Below, piece after piece: positions 31,724-40,227 of a stretch of DNA of 64,000 bases (within the stretch, counting starts at the first letter, position 1; each line of letters opens with the position of its first letter). The stretch is from contig JADBKN010000004.1 in assembly GCA_014896375.1 (NCBI GenBank), positions 21,816 through 85,815 of the forward strand. Direction: 5' to 3'. The notes under the pieces were generated by a model. It was not told the DNA's origin and did not search any database. It was given only the letters and a program-made list of their open reading frames with translations. A program made the translations under genes and the position numbers. Source of the DNA: Bacillota bacterium. GTDB lineage: Bacteria; Bacillota; Sulfobacillia; RBS10-35; Bu92.

Positions 31724-32947
31724 ATGCGCACACGTTGGCGGACTGCGGCGTTCGGTGTCCTCCTGGCGGCGCTCCTCGTGGGGACGGCCGCCTGCGGATC
31801 CGCGCCAGCCGCGAAATCGGAGGCCGGCACGACGTCCGAGGCGGCCAAGGCGCCCATCCGCATCGGCTTCGTGGTCTCCCAGACGGGCAACGCCGGCTCG
31901 CTGGGCCAGCCTGAGGCCAATACAGTGGAACTCTACAAGGACCAGCTGTCGGAGATCGACGGTCACCCTGTGGAATGGCTCGTCGTCGACGACGGCTCGG
32001 ATCCCACGCAGGCCGTGGTCGCCGTGAAGCGTCTCATCGAGGAGGACAAGGTGGCGGCCGTCGTCTGCTGCACCATCAGCCCGAGCGCCGCGGCGATCGT
32101 CGACACGGTGCAGTCCGCGCAGCTGCCGGGCATCTCGCTGGCGGCCTCCGCGGCCGTGGTCACGCCCGCCTCCGCACACCGCTGGATGTTCAAGACGCCG
32201 CAGAATGACGCGCTCATGATCGACATCCTCACCGACTACATGGCGTCCCACGGCGTGAAGAAGCTGGCGTTCATCGGCTTCGATGACGACTACGGCCAGG
32301 GCGGCAAGAAGGCGCTGGAGTCCATCGCGCCGTCGAAGGGTATCACGATCGTGGATGAGGAGTCCTTCAAGCGCACGGACACCGACGCCACTCCCCAGGT
32401 GACGAAGATGGCGGCCGCCAAGCCGGACGCCTTCATCATCTGGGCCATCCCGCCCGGGGCGGACGTGGCGGAGAAGAACATCAAGGACCTGGGTCTCACG
32501 CAGCCCGTCTACCAGAGCCACGGGGTGGCGAATGCGAACTTCATCCAGCTCGGCGGCGCGGCCGTGGAAGGCACGATCCTGCCGGCTGGGAAGCTGCTTG
32601 TGGCCGCCCAGCTGCCCGACAGCGACCCGCAGAAGGCTGTGCTCCTGAAGTATAAGGAGACCTACGAGGCGAAGTATGGGGCGGGCACGGCCAACACGTT
32701 CGGCGGCCATGCCTATGACGCGATGTACATCCTCGCCGCAGCCATCGACCGCGCGCTGAAGGCCGGCGCCGACCCGGCCGACCTGCCTGCCTTCCGCGCC
32801 GCGTTGCGCGACGCCATCGAGGCGACGCACGACTTCGTCGGCATCTCCGGCATCTTCAACTACAGCCCCGACGACCACCACGGTCTCGATCACCGCGCGG
32901 CCACCGTCGTGACGATCCAGGGGGGCACGTGGACGCTCGCGCCGTAG
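31724..32947 (+). CDS. livJ: Branched-chain amino acid ABC transporter substrate-binding lipoprotein
   Basis: The 407-residue protein begins with a lipoprotein signal (basic MRTRWRT, hydrophobic core, lipobox GTAAC with Cys at about 24) and then a type I periplasmic binding fold: IRIGFVVSQTGNAGSLGQPEANTVELYKDQ, VAAVVCCTISPSAAAIVDTV, KKLAFIGFDDDYGQGG, YDAMYILAAAIDRAL. It is the external receptor of the Liv transporter encoded just upstream; the ligand could be a branched-chain or other hydrophobic amino acid or amide. ATG 31724 follows GGGAGGGG at 6 nt. A convergent terminator hairpin lies downstream. Confidence 0.9.
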   Translation: MRTRWRTAAFGVLLAALLVGTAACGSAPAAKSEAGTTSEAAKAPIRIGFVVSQTGNAGSLGQPEANTVELYKDQLSEIDGHPVEWLVVDDGSDPTQAVVAVKRLIEEDKVAAVVCCTISPSAAAIVDTVQSAQLPGISLAASAAVVTPASAHRWMFKTPQNDALMIDILTDYMASHGVKKLAFIGFDDDYGQGGKKALESIAPSKGITIVDEESFKRTDTDATPQVTKMAAAKPDAFIIWAIPPGADVAEKNIKDLGLTQPVYQSHGVANANFIQLGGAAVEGTILPAGKLLVAAQLPDSDPQKAVLLKYKETYEAKYGAGTANTFGGHAYDAMYILAAAIDRALKAGADPADLPAFRAALRDAIEATHDFVGISGIFNYSPDDHHGLDHRAATVVTIQGGTWTLAP

Positions 32948-33019
32948 GCCGGTGACGGCCCGCGGCGGCGCCCGCCGGAGCGCCGCTGCGGCCAGGGGCG
33001 CGTGGGTTGGAGAGGCGCG

Positions 33020-33051
33020 ACGGGCGGCGGGGCACGGTCCCCGCCGCCCGT
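33020..33051. terminator. Bidirectional hairpin between liv operon and spoIIE
   Basis: A 13-bp stem, ACGGGCGGCGGGG pairing with CCCCGCCGCCCGT across a 6-nt loop, lies in the 165-nt gap between the convergent stops of the binding protein gene and spoIIE. The rest of the gap shows no gene. Confidence 0.6.
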
Positions 33052-33112
33052 GTGTCCTGGGGTTGGCGACGCGTCTTGGGCGGGTGCCGCCGCGCCGGCG
33101 GGGCGGCGCCCT

Positions 33113-35713
33113 TCAGCGCAGGGGCTCCACCATGCCCGGCAGGAGGCGGACGACGAGCGCTGTGAGGTCGTCGTGGGCGGCGTCGCGCGCGCGGCGCGCC
33201 GCCTCCTCCACGAGGCCGGCGGCGAGGCGGGCCGGGTCAGCCTCCGGGTGGGCGGCGAGGTAGCCGCGCACCCAGTCTTCCCGGGATGCCGGCTGGCGGC
33301 TGGCGTCCCACACGCCGTCGCTGACGAGCACGACGACGTCGCCCGGCCGGAGGGCGTGGCGCTGGAACTCGACGCGCACCTCGCGCAGGATGCCGAGCGG
33401 CACGCTGCCGCCGCGCACGGCCGCGACTTCGCCCCCGCGGAGGATGTAGCCCGGTGCGGCGCCGACCTTGAGGAAGCGGGCGGTGCCCTCGCGCCGGTCG
33501 ATGAGCGCGAGGTCCAGCGTGGCGAAGGACTCTTCATAGGAGCGCAGGAGCAGGGTGGCGTTGACGCCGTGGACGGCCGTCTCGCAGTCCACCCCGGCGT
33601 CGAGCAGGCCTTCGAGGAGGGTCACGGCCGCCTGGGACTGGCGGGCCGCCTCGGGACCGACGCCCATGCCGTCGCTGAGGACGACGAGCAGCTGGTTGCC
33701 CTCCAGCTCCTTGACGAGATGGGTGTCGCCGGAGACGAGGCGCCCCGGCCGGGCGCGCTTGGCGACCCCCACCTGATAGCGCAGCACCGGCGCGCTGAAG
33801 CCGGGGCCGGTCTCGGCCGCCGCCGCCGCGAGCCGCTCGAAGACGCCGGCCACGCCGCGCAGCTGCGCCGCCGCCAGGCTGCGGCCGCCCGAGAGCCGCC
33901 GCTCCCATTCCTGGTCCCGGCGCGCGTGGTCGAGGAGGAGGTTGGCGGCCACGACGATCTCCCCCGGACGCCGGCAGCCGGTGGCCCAGAAGCCGGTGAG
34001 CTGCCCGCGGGACAGCCGGCCCTGGGCCTCCGCCGCCCGCCAGAGCTCCTCGACGGCGGCGCGCGTGCGCGCGCCCTCGCGCTGCCAGCAGGCGGCGTGG
34101 CTCGGGCAGCCCGTGCACACCGCCTCCCTGAGCCGTTCGGCGAGCGGCGCCGCGGGCGCCCTGCGCACGCCGGCGCGCGCGGGAGGGTCGAAGGTGTCGG
34201 CCATCTTGCGGAAGACGCTGGCGAGGTGGTGCAGGTCGGGGTGCGTGCCGGCGGCTCCCGCGCGGCGCGCGGCGCGGCGGCGGCGGGCGGCGGCGACGGC
34301 GCGCGCGGCGCGGGCCAGGGCGGCGGCCGCGCGCCGCGCGGGGGAGGCGCCGGCCTGGAGCGCGGGGGCTCGGCCCGCGATGGCGCGGGGCGCGCCCGCG
34401 TAGGACGCGGCCGCGAGGGGCGCCATGGCGCGGGGCGCGGCGGCCGTCGCGCGGGCCGATGCGTGGGCGCCGCGCGCGGCGGCGCCGGGGGAAGGCGCCG
34501 GGGCGCCCGCGGCCGCCCGCGCGGCGGCGCCTGGATCCGCAGCCGTCGCGCCGCGCCCCGGCCCCTCCATCCCCGGCCCGCCCGGCACCACCCGGAGAGT
34601 GGAGCGCCGGCGCGCCGCTCCGTGCGCGTGCGCCACGCCGCCCGCTGGGCGCGCCGCCGCCCCGCGCGCCGGCCGCGGCCAGCCTGCGCCCCTCAGCGGT
34701 GCGCGCGGCCACACGCGCTCCGGCGTGAGGAGGAACGCCAGGGCTCCGGCCACCAACCCCGCCCCTGCGGCTGCGTCCGGCAACTCCGCGAGCGGGCTGG
34801 GCAGGAGCGCCAGGCCGCTCCCGGCGAGCAGGCCGAACACGGCGGCTCCACGCCCCCACGGAGCGAATGCTCCGGCCAGGAGGCCGCCCAAGCCCCAGCC
34901 GGCCGCCAGCACCGGCCCGCCGCTACCCATGAGCACGCTGGCCGCCCCGAGGGCGATGCCCGTCGCCGCCGCCGCCCCGGCCCCTGCGAGGCGCGCCGCC
35001 GCCAGCGTGACGTACGTCACCAGCACTGTGCGCAGGTCGAGCGGCCCGAAGGCGATGCCGCCCATACCGCCGATGGCGACGGCGGCCGCCGTGGCGGCGC
35101 CGACCGCCACGGCCAGTGCGTCCGGCTCCCCTTCGGCGGCCGCAAGGCCGCCCTCCGCTTCAGCCAGCCGCACCACCGCCGGGGCGGACCCTCCCCTAGC
35201 TCCGCGCCGCGGCCGCAGGGCCGCCGCGGCCGGGGCGTAGAGACTGGCCAAAAGCGGGATCAGGGCGGCTTGAAAGAGCGTCACCGACCACGCGCCGGCG
35301 ATGCCCTGCCGGATGGCGAAGGGCGCGCCGATGAGCGCGGCCGCGCCAGCCACCGCCGCCCCCCACCAGGCCGTGCCGGCCGGCGCCGTGCCCTGCGCCC
35401 GACCGTAGAGGAACGCGGCCGCACCGAGCAAGAACGCCTGCGCGGCCGGCAGCGGGCCGCCGGACGTGGCCGCCCCCAGCACGGTGCCGGCCAGGGCGAC
35501 GAGCGCCGCCGGCCCGCCCCAGGTCCAGTCCACGGCCGCCACGAGCGCCGGGCCGAAGGGCGCGAGCACCCCGAGAAGCGCGGCCCGCCCAAAGAGGACG
35601 GCTACGGCGAAGAGCGCAAGGGTGGCGGCCGGCGCGCTGCGCGGCCGCGGCGTAGCCGGAGCGCGGCGCGCGGGTCCGCTGCGGCCGGCGTGAGAGGATG
35701 TGCTGGCGGACAT
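33113..35713 (-). CDS. spoIIE: Stage II sporulation protein E (membrane PP2C phosphatase)
   Basis: The 866-residue protein has the three SpoIIE parts: an N-terminal membrane domain with about ten helices (residues 30-340), a central oligomerisation region including the cysteine cluster CTGCPSHAACW, and a C-terminal PP2C phosphatase (SGDTHLVKEL, LSDGMGVGPEA, DDLTALVVRL). SpoIIE dephosphorylates SpoIIAA to activate sigma-F in the forespore and localises to the asymmetric septum. Between membrane and central domains lies about 140 residues of Ala/Arg/Pro-rich low-complexity sequence not found in Bacillus SpoIIE. The gene stands alone, its ATG preceded by GGGGGTGG. Confidence 0.95.
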   Translation of the reverse strand: MSASTSSHAGRSGPARRAPATPRPRSAPAATLALFAVAVLFGRAALLGVLAPFGPALVAAVDWTWGGPAALVALAGTVLGAATSGGPLPAAQAFLLGAAAFLYGRAQGTAPAGTAWWGAAVAGAAALIGAPFAIRQGIAGAWSVTLFQAALIPLLASLYAPAAAALRPRRGARGGSAPAVVRLAEAEGGLAAAEGEPDALAVAVGAATAAAVAIGGMGGIAFGPLDLRTVLVTYVTLAAARLAGAGAAAATGIALGAASVLMGSGGPVLAAGWGLGGLLAGAFAPWGRGAAVFGLLAGSGLALLPSPLAELPDAAAGAGLVAGALAFLLTPERVWPRAPLRGAGWPRPARGAAARPAGGVAHAHGAARRRSTLRVVPGGPGMEGPGRGATAADPGAAARAAAGAPAPSPGAAARGAHASARATAAAPRAMAPLAAASYAGAPRAIAGRAPALQAGASPARRAAAALARAARAVAAARRRRAARRAGAAGTHPDLHHLASVFRKMADTFDPPARAGVRRAPAAPLAERLREAVCTGCPSHAACWQREGARTRAAVEELWRAAEAQGRLSRGQLTGFWATGCRRPGEIVVAANLLLDHARRDQEWERRLSGGRSLAAAQLRGVAGVFERLAAAAAETGPGFSAPVLRYQVGVAKRARPGRLVSGDTHLVKELEGNQLLVVLSDGMGVGPEAARQSQAAVTLLEGLLDAGVDCETAVHGVNATLLLRSYEESFATLDLALIDRREGTARFLKVGAAPGYILRGGEVAAVRGGSVPLGILREVRVEFQRHALRPGDVVVLVSDGVWDASRQPASREDWVRGYLAAHPEADPARLAAGLVEEAARRARDAAHDDLTALVVRLLPGMVEPLR

Positions 35714-35913
35714 GGAGCCACCCCCGGCGACGGGTTGTCCCTCCCATCATGGGCGGGACGCCGCCGCGAGGTCTGTCGCACGGCGCTCGGGCCGGGGCAG
35801 AGCGCACGACAGGCACGGCGCCGGAGCGACAGGCACGCGGTGTGTGTCGAATCGCGTCCTTGAGGGGCTGTCCCGGCGCGCCGGGCCGGACGGGGCCAGG
35901 CCGGAGGGCCGTG

Positions 35914-37332
35914 TCAGGGAAGGCAGGGCATGGGCGCGCGCGGCGTGAGCCAGGGTGCGGGCGAACGGCGTGCGGCTTCCAGCAGCGCGGCCGCGGAGGC
36001 ATGGCCGGCAAGCCGTCGCAGCACAGCGCGCGTGGGAGGCAGGAGCGGCGGCCCGCCGGGACCCAGAGCGTCCTCCGGGCGCCACCACTCAAGGCGCACG
36101 AACTCCCCCTCGTGCGGTTGCGGCGTCTCTCCGGGCGGCATGGCGGCCGCGTAAAAGCGCGTGTAGAAGCGCACCGCCAGGTGCGGCGGCGCCTCCAGCC
36201 AACCGAGGGCCACGAGATCCTCCAGCCGCCCACCCGAGAGATGGGAGAGCATCTCCAGCCGCCCGCCGGCCAAGAGGCGCGCCCGCTCGGGCTCTCCCGG
36301 CCGCGGCTCGCCGCCCAGCCAGATGCCCGTCTCCTCGAACGTCTCCCGCACCGCGGCGCGCCGGAAGGCCGGCTCCGGGACGTCGGCCGCCCGTGGCGGC
36401 AGGCTTTTGCGGGCCGCGCCGGGACCGGCGCCGCCATCGAGGTCCTCTTCCTGCACGGCCCCGCCGGGAAAGGCGGCCACATCCGGCATCGCGCCGTGCG
36501 GCGCGCGGATGCCCATGAGCACCTCCACACCGGCCGCCCCGTCGCGCAGCAGCACGACGCTCGCGGAGGGCCGCGCGGCCACGGGCCCGCGCGCGCGGGG
36601 GACGGCCGGCGGCAGGTGCGCGTCCGGGTCGGCGGCGGCCATCACCACCCCGCGCAAGGAACGCGCCACGGCGCAGGGCGGCGCCGCGCGCGCGGAGAGC
36701 CCGTAGCGGTCGAGCAGGATGCCCCGCAGGCCCGCCGCCCCGGCACCTTCGATGTCGTTGACGTAATCGTCGCCGACCATCACCGCGCCTTCCGGATCGC
36801 AGCCGAGGGCTTCCAGCGCGCGTTGGAAGATGCGCGCATCCGGCTTCTGCACGCCGGCTTCGGCGGAGAGCACGACGGCGTCGAACCAGCCCGCGAGGCC
36901 GCACGCGCGCAACACCTCTCGTCCGCCGGCGCCCCAGTTGGACACGGCACCGAGGCGCACGCCCATGGCGCGCAACGCCTCCAGGGCCGGAACGACGTCC
37001 GCGTACGGGCGCCAGGCGCCGCCGTCCGCCGCCCAGACGCGCGCCGCCGGCGCGACGGCCGCGCGCGCGGCCGCCGGCGGAAGGCCGAGGGCCGGCGCGG
37101 CGAGCTCCACCACGGCGTCCGTATAGTCCTCGATCCAATCGTAGACGGGATCGCCGACGCGGTCCGGGTGGCGGCGCGCAAAGAGCCGATCGGCGCGCGC
37201 CAGGAGCTCGTGCACGAAGGCGGCGTCGACGCCTGCCAGCCGCTCCAGCGCCGCGTGGAACGCCTCGGTGCGGCCGTTCGTGAGGAGCGTGTAACTGAGA
37301 TCGAAGAGCACGGCGGAGAGTGTCGGGGCCAT
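35914..37332 (-). CDS. HAD hydrolase fused to NUDT19-like Nudix hydrolase
   Basis: The 472-residue frame holds two enzymes. Residues 1-225 are a HAD-family phosphatase (AVLFDLSYTLLTNG with the nucleophile Asp, LGAVSNWG, KPDARIFQRAL, MVGDDYVNDIEGA; note a Leu at the second position after the first Asp where an Asp acid/base is usual). Residues 250-472 are a Nudix domain of the NUDT19/RP2 type, with AAFPGGAV, an insertion, and the Nudix box core RETFEETGI. NUDT19 relatives cleave CoA and acyl-CoA; here substrates are unknown. ATG 37332 is used because HAD similarity starts at once; GTG 37401 is possible. No frameshift separates the two halves. Confidence 0.82.
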   Translation of the reverse strand: MAPTLSAVLFDLSYTLLTNGRTEAFHAALERLAGVDAAFVHELLARADRLFARRHPDRVGDPVYDWIEDYTDAVVELAAPALGLPPAAARAAVAPAARVWAADGGAWRPYADVVPALEALRAMGVRLGAVSNWGAGGREVLRACGLAGWFDAVVLSAEAGVQKPDARIFQRALEALGCDPEGAVMVGDDYVNDIEGAGAAGLRGILLDRYGLSARAAPPCAVARSLRGVVMAAADPDAHLPPAVPRARGPVAARPSASVVLLRDGAAGVEVLMGIRAPHGAMPDVAAFPGGAVQEEDLDGGAGPGAARKSLPPRAADVPEPAFRRAAVRETFEETGIWLGGEPRPGEPERARLLAGGRLEMLSHLSGGRLEDLVALGWLEAPPHLAVRFYTRFYAAAMPPGETPQPHEGEFVRLEWWRPEDALGPGGPPLLPPTRAVLRRLAGHASAAALLEAARRSPAPWLTPRAPMPCLP

Positions 37333-37404
37333 GGGAGGACGATTCGGCCCCGCGCGGGCGTCATCCTGCGCGGCGGCCCCACCGGGCGCCGCGACAGCCA
37401 CCCT

Positions 37405-37629
37405 TCAACGCGCGTACAGCCGCCAGATGGCCGGGCGCACGCCCCACATCCGGCGCAGGGCGAGAAGCTCGGGCCCCGGCGGGGCGCCCCCGGTGTAGTA
37501 CCACGGTTCCGCGAGCACGCGCGCGGGCCGCGGGGCGCGCGCCCTCGTGCCCTCCAGCGCGCCGCCGCGCAGGACCGCCAGCGCCGGGCGGGATCCGCGG
37601 GGCTCACCGGCTTCCGAGACGGGTCGCAC
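37405..37629 (-). CDS. Hypothetical small protein (74 aa)
   Basis: GTG 37629 has a clear GGAGGG site 7 nt upstream, and the 74-codon frame ends 4 nt before the first possible start of the HAD-Nudix gene. The protein is basic and Pro/Gly-rich in its first half and ends in GPELLALRRMWGVRPAIWRLYAR. There is no signal peptide, membrane segment or cysteine. I know no family for it; coding status rests on the ribosome binding site and operon fit. Confidence 0.5.
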   Translation of the reverse strand: MRPVSEAGEPRGSRPALAVLRGGALEGTRARAPRPARVLAEPWYYTGGAPPGPELLALRRMWGVRPAIWRLYAR

Positions 37630-37729
37630 GGCAGTCCCTCCACGACAACATATTGTGCGGGGGAGCCGCGCCATGCCCGCGGTACAATGGGGTCATCGGC
37701 AGGCAAATTCCGGAAAGGGGCGATCCGAC

Positions 37730-38014
37730 ATGCCGGTGCTGTCCGATGAAGACCGCGCCCACCAGCTGGCGGGACTCGCCGGCTGGGAGGACGGCGGCGA
37801 CGAGATCCGCAAGCGCTTCGCCTTCCCGTCCTTCGCGCAGGCCATGGAGTTCGTCGCGAAGGTGGCGGAGCTCGCCCACCGGCGCAACCACCACCCCGAC
37901 ATCCTCATCCAGTACGACAAGGTCACGCTCATCCTCAGCACGCACCGCGAGGGCGGCGTGACCGAAAAGGACATCGAGTTCGCGCGCGCCGTCGACGCGC
38001 TAATAAGCCAGTAG
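37730..38014 (+). CDS. 4a-hydroxytetrahydrobiopterin dehydratase (pterin carbinolamine dehydratase)
   Basis: The 94-residue protein matches the PCD/DCoH family: residues WEDGGDEIRKRFAFPSFAQAMEFV, then the active-site signature AELAHRRNHHPDI with the paired histidines, and LSTHREGGVTEKDIEFA. It dehydrates 4a-carbinolamine pterin, a by-product of pterin-dependent hydroxylases, or serves in pterin/molybdopterin-related metabolism. GGAAAGGGG lies upstream of ATG 37730. Its stop overlaps the end of the convergent MocA-like gene. Confidence 0.92.
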   Translation: MPVLSDEDRAHQLAGLAGWEDGGDEIRKRFAFPSFAQAMEFVAKVAELAHRRNHHPDILIQYDKVTLILSTHREGGVTEKDIEFARAVDALISQ

Positions 38015-38602
38015 CCGTTCCAGCGCGGCCAGATCCTCCGGGCGGTCGACGTCGCGCCACCACTCGCCGGGGATGGCCAGGCGGCGGGCGCGATCGCCCG
38101 CTGCCTCCCATATGGCGCGCGCTCCGCGGTCGCCGCTGAGGCGCTGCAGGGCGTCGAAGTCGGCGGCCGGGAAGAGGGCCGGCGGCGTGGGGCCATGGGG
38201 ACCGCAGGCGACGACGATCGTCCCCGGCCGCCAGGCGGCGGTGAGAGCGCGCAGCACGCGCCCGTCCACCGCCGGCATGTCGCCGAGGCAGAGGAGCAGC
38301 CCCTCGGCCCCGGCCTCTGCGGCGCAGCGCGCGGCCACGCGCACGGAGGACGCCATGCCCTCCGCGGCGTGCGGGTTCTGCACGCGGCGCACGGGCACGG
38401 GAGCCTCGGGTGGATCCCACGCGCCCGCTTCCTCCCCGGGGGCGGTGACGACGACCACGCCGAGGCTCCATAGGTCCGCCGCCTCCAGCACGCCCCGCAG
38501 CGTCCAGGCCAACACCGGCCGCCCCGCGAGCGGCGCGTGCAGCTTGTCCCCGCCGAAGCGCCGCCCGGCGCCGGCGGCGAGCACGGCGGCGAGGAGCCTC
38601 AC
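38000..38602 (-). CDS. mocA: MocA-like molybdenum cofactor cytidylyltransferase / MobA-like NTP transferase
   Basis: The 200-residue protein has the nucleotidyltransferase start LLAAVLAAGAGRRFGGDKL, a metal/NTP region LCLGDMPAVDG, and a core matching the MobA-like family. Together with the neighbouring molybdenum hydroxylase subunits this points to MocA, which adds CMP to molybdopterin to make MCD cofactor for xanthine/CO-dehydrogenase-type enzymes. Its GTG 38602 overlaps the stop of the 2Fe-2S subunit gene as GTGA. The gene is last in the group. Confidence 0.85.
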   Translation of the reverse strand: MRLLAAVLAAGAGRRFGGDKLHAPLAGRPVLAWTLRGVLEAADLWSLGVVVVTAPGEEAGAWDPPEAPVPVRRVQNPHAAEGMASSVRVAARCAAEAGAEGLLLCLGDMPAVDGRVLRALTAAWRPGTIVVACGPHGPTPPALFPAADFDALQRLSGDRGARAIWEAAGDRARRLAIPGEWWRDVDRPEDLAALERLLAY

Positions 38603-39156
38603 GCCGGCCCCCCGCCCGCGGCGCGCAATCGCCGCGCAGCGTCCAGCACAGCGTCGACGATGTTCTGGTACCCGGTGCAGCGGCAGAGGTTGCCGGAGAG
38701 GGCGCGGCGCACCTCGTCCTCGGTCGGGTCGGGGTTCTCCCGCAGAAGCTCGAGCGCGCTGATGAGGAAGCCGGGCGTGCAGTAGCCGCACTGGAGCGCG
38801 TGATGCTCTTGGAACGCCTCCTGAAGCGGGTTCAGGACGACCTCGCGGCCGTCCTCAAGGGTGACGCGCCGCCCACGCGGCAGTTGCCCGCCCACGCCCT
38901 CCACCGTCACGACGTCCGCTCCGTCCGCCTGTACGGCGTAGACGAGGCAGGAGCGCACAGCGCGGCCGTCAAGGAGCACCGTGCAGGCCCCGCACACGCC
39001 GTGCTCGCACCCGATGTGCGTCCCCGTGAGGCCGAGTTCCTCCCGCAGGAAGTCCGCGAGCGTCCTCCGCGCCTCCACGCGCCGCACATGGCGCTCCCCA
39101 TTGACGACGACCTCGACCTCATACAGCGTCTCGTCCGGATGCACCGCAGGATTCAT
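38599..39156 (-). CDS. coxS: Molybdenum hydroxylase 2Fe-2S subunit (CoxS/XdhC-like)
   Basis: The 185-residue subunit has both iron-sulphur domains: plant-type ferredoxin CEHGVCGACTVLLDG with a further Cys in RSCLVYA, and the helical domain CGYCTPGF... CRCTGYQNIV. It passes electrons from the molybdenum site to FAD in xanthine-dehydrogenase/CO-dehydrogenase family enzymes. Start and the stop of the FAD subunit overlap as ATGA. The large molybdenum-binding subunit that completes such an enzyme is not encoded next to it. Confidence 0.94.
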   Translation of the reverse strand: MNPAVHPDETLYEVEVVVNGERHVRRVEARRTLADFLREELGLTGTHIGCEHGVCGACTVLLDGRAVRSCLVYAVQADGADVVTVEGVGGQLPRGRRVTLEDGREVVLNPLQEAFQEHHALQCGYCTPGFLISALELLRENPDPTEDEVRRALSGNLCRCTGYQNIVDAVLDAARRLRAAGGGPA

Positions 39157-40067
39157 CCTGCCGCCCCTCCCCTTCCGTCCGCGCCGAAGGCCCCTTCCGC
39201 GCGGCGGTGCGCCGCCTCCAGCACGCGCGCGGCCAGGTAGGCCGCCACCTCCCGCCGGTAGGCGGCGGAGGCGTGCGCATCGCTCTCGGGCTCCAGGTGC
39301 GCGGCCGCGGCGGCGCCGGCTTCGCGCCAGGCGGCGGCCGAGGGCACCGTCCCGGCGAGCTGCGCCTCCACCTCACGCGCGCGCACGGGCGTGTCGCCCA
39401 CGCCGCAGAACGCGAGGCGCGCCTCCGCCACGCGGCCGTCCGCGTCCAGGCGCAGGCATGCGGCCGCGCCCACGAGGGCGAAGTCGCCCTCGCGGCGCGC
39501 CACCTCCATGAACGCCTGGCCCGTGCCCGGCGCCGGGAGCGGCAGGCGCAGGGCCACCGCCACGTCCTCCGGCGGCAGCACCGTCGTGAAGTACGTGAGG
39601 AAGAAGGCATCGGCCGGGACGGTGTACAGTCCGGCGGCGCCCAGCACTTCCACCTCGCCGTCGAGCAGCGCCAGGACGGCCGGCATCTCCGCGGCCGGGT
39701 CGGCGTGGCAGACGCTGCCGACGGCCGTGCCGCGGTTGCGGATGGCCGGATGGGCGACGTGCGCGACGGCCTCCCTCAGGACGGGCAGGCGCGCCCCCAG
39801 GACGGGATGGCGGAGGAGGTCGGCGTGGCGCACGGCGGCGCCGATGCGGACGCTCTCGCCCTCCGGGGTGAACTCGATGAAATCGAGGTCCGCGGCGCGG
39901 TGGATGTCCACAAGGGCAACCGGCCGCACCAGCCGCATGTGCAGCATGGGCACGAGGCTCTGCCCGCCGGCGAGCACCTTGGCCTCGCCGCCGTAGCGGG
40001 CGAGGAGCTCCCTGGCCTCTTCGGCGCTCCGCGCGCGGTGGTACTCGAAAGCTGGAGACTTGATCAG
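39153..40067 (-). CDS. coxM: Molybdenum hydroxylase FAD-binding subunit (CoxM-like)
   Basis: About 304 residues with the FAD motifs of the CO-dehydrogenase medium subunit family: AKVLAGGQSLVPMLHMRL, IGAAVRHADLL, and AIRNRGTAVGSVCHADPAAEMPA (where related proteins have TIGG-x4-A). It oxidises the 2Fe-2S subunit and reduces the final acceptor. Start is uncertain: GGGAGGGA is followed by GCG CTG ATC AAG, so a rare CTG at 40067 is proposed; no ATG, GTG or TTG is close. The gene is divergent from the EamA transporter. Confidence 0.88.
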   Translation of the reverse strand: MIKSPAFEYHRARSAEEARELLARYGGEAKVLAGGQSLVPMLHMRLVRPVALVDIHRAADLDFIEFTPEGESVRIGAAVRHADLLRHPVLGARLPVLREAVAHVAHPAIRNRGTAVGSVCHADPAAEMPAVLALLDGEVEVLGAAGLYTVPADAFFLTYFTTVLPPEDVAVALRLPLPAPGTGQAFMEVARREGDFALVGAAACLRLDADGRVAEARLAFCGVGDTPVRAREVEAQLAGTVPSAAAWREAGAAAAAHLEPESDAHASAAYRREVAAYLAARVLEAAHRRAEGAFGADGRGGAAG

Positions 40068-40227
40068 CGCTCCCTCCCGCCTCCATGGTGATGCGGAGGT
40101 ATTCCCGGCGGCGCAGGCCCTCCCCTGCCGGGCGCGCCGGCCTCGGCCCCCGCGAGGCACCTGCGTGGGGCGGCCGTGCCGTGGTACGATGGGCGGGAAC
40201 GCGCCGGCCCCGCCGGCGCTGGAATGG

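Noticed and set aside
28855..31920. A 1021-codon open frame on the minus strand opposite the liv genes
   Set aside because: The plus strand has clear LivM, LivG and LivF motifs; the antisense frame shows none.
33002..35863. A 953-codon plus-strand frame opposite spoIIE
   Set aside because: Shadow of SpoIIE; no recognisable domain and no ribosome site.
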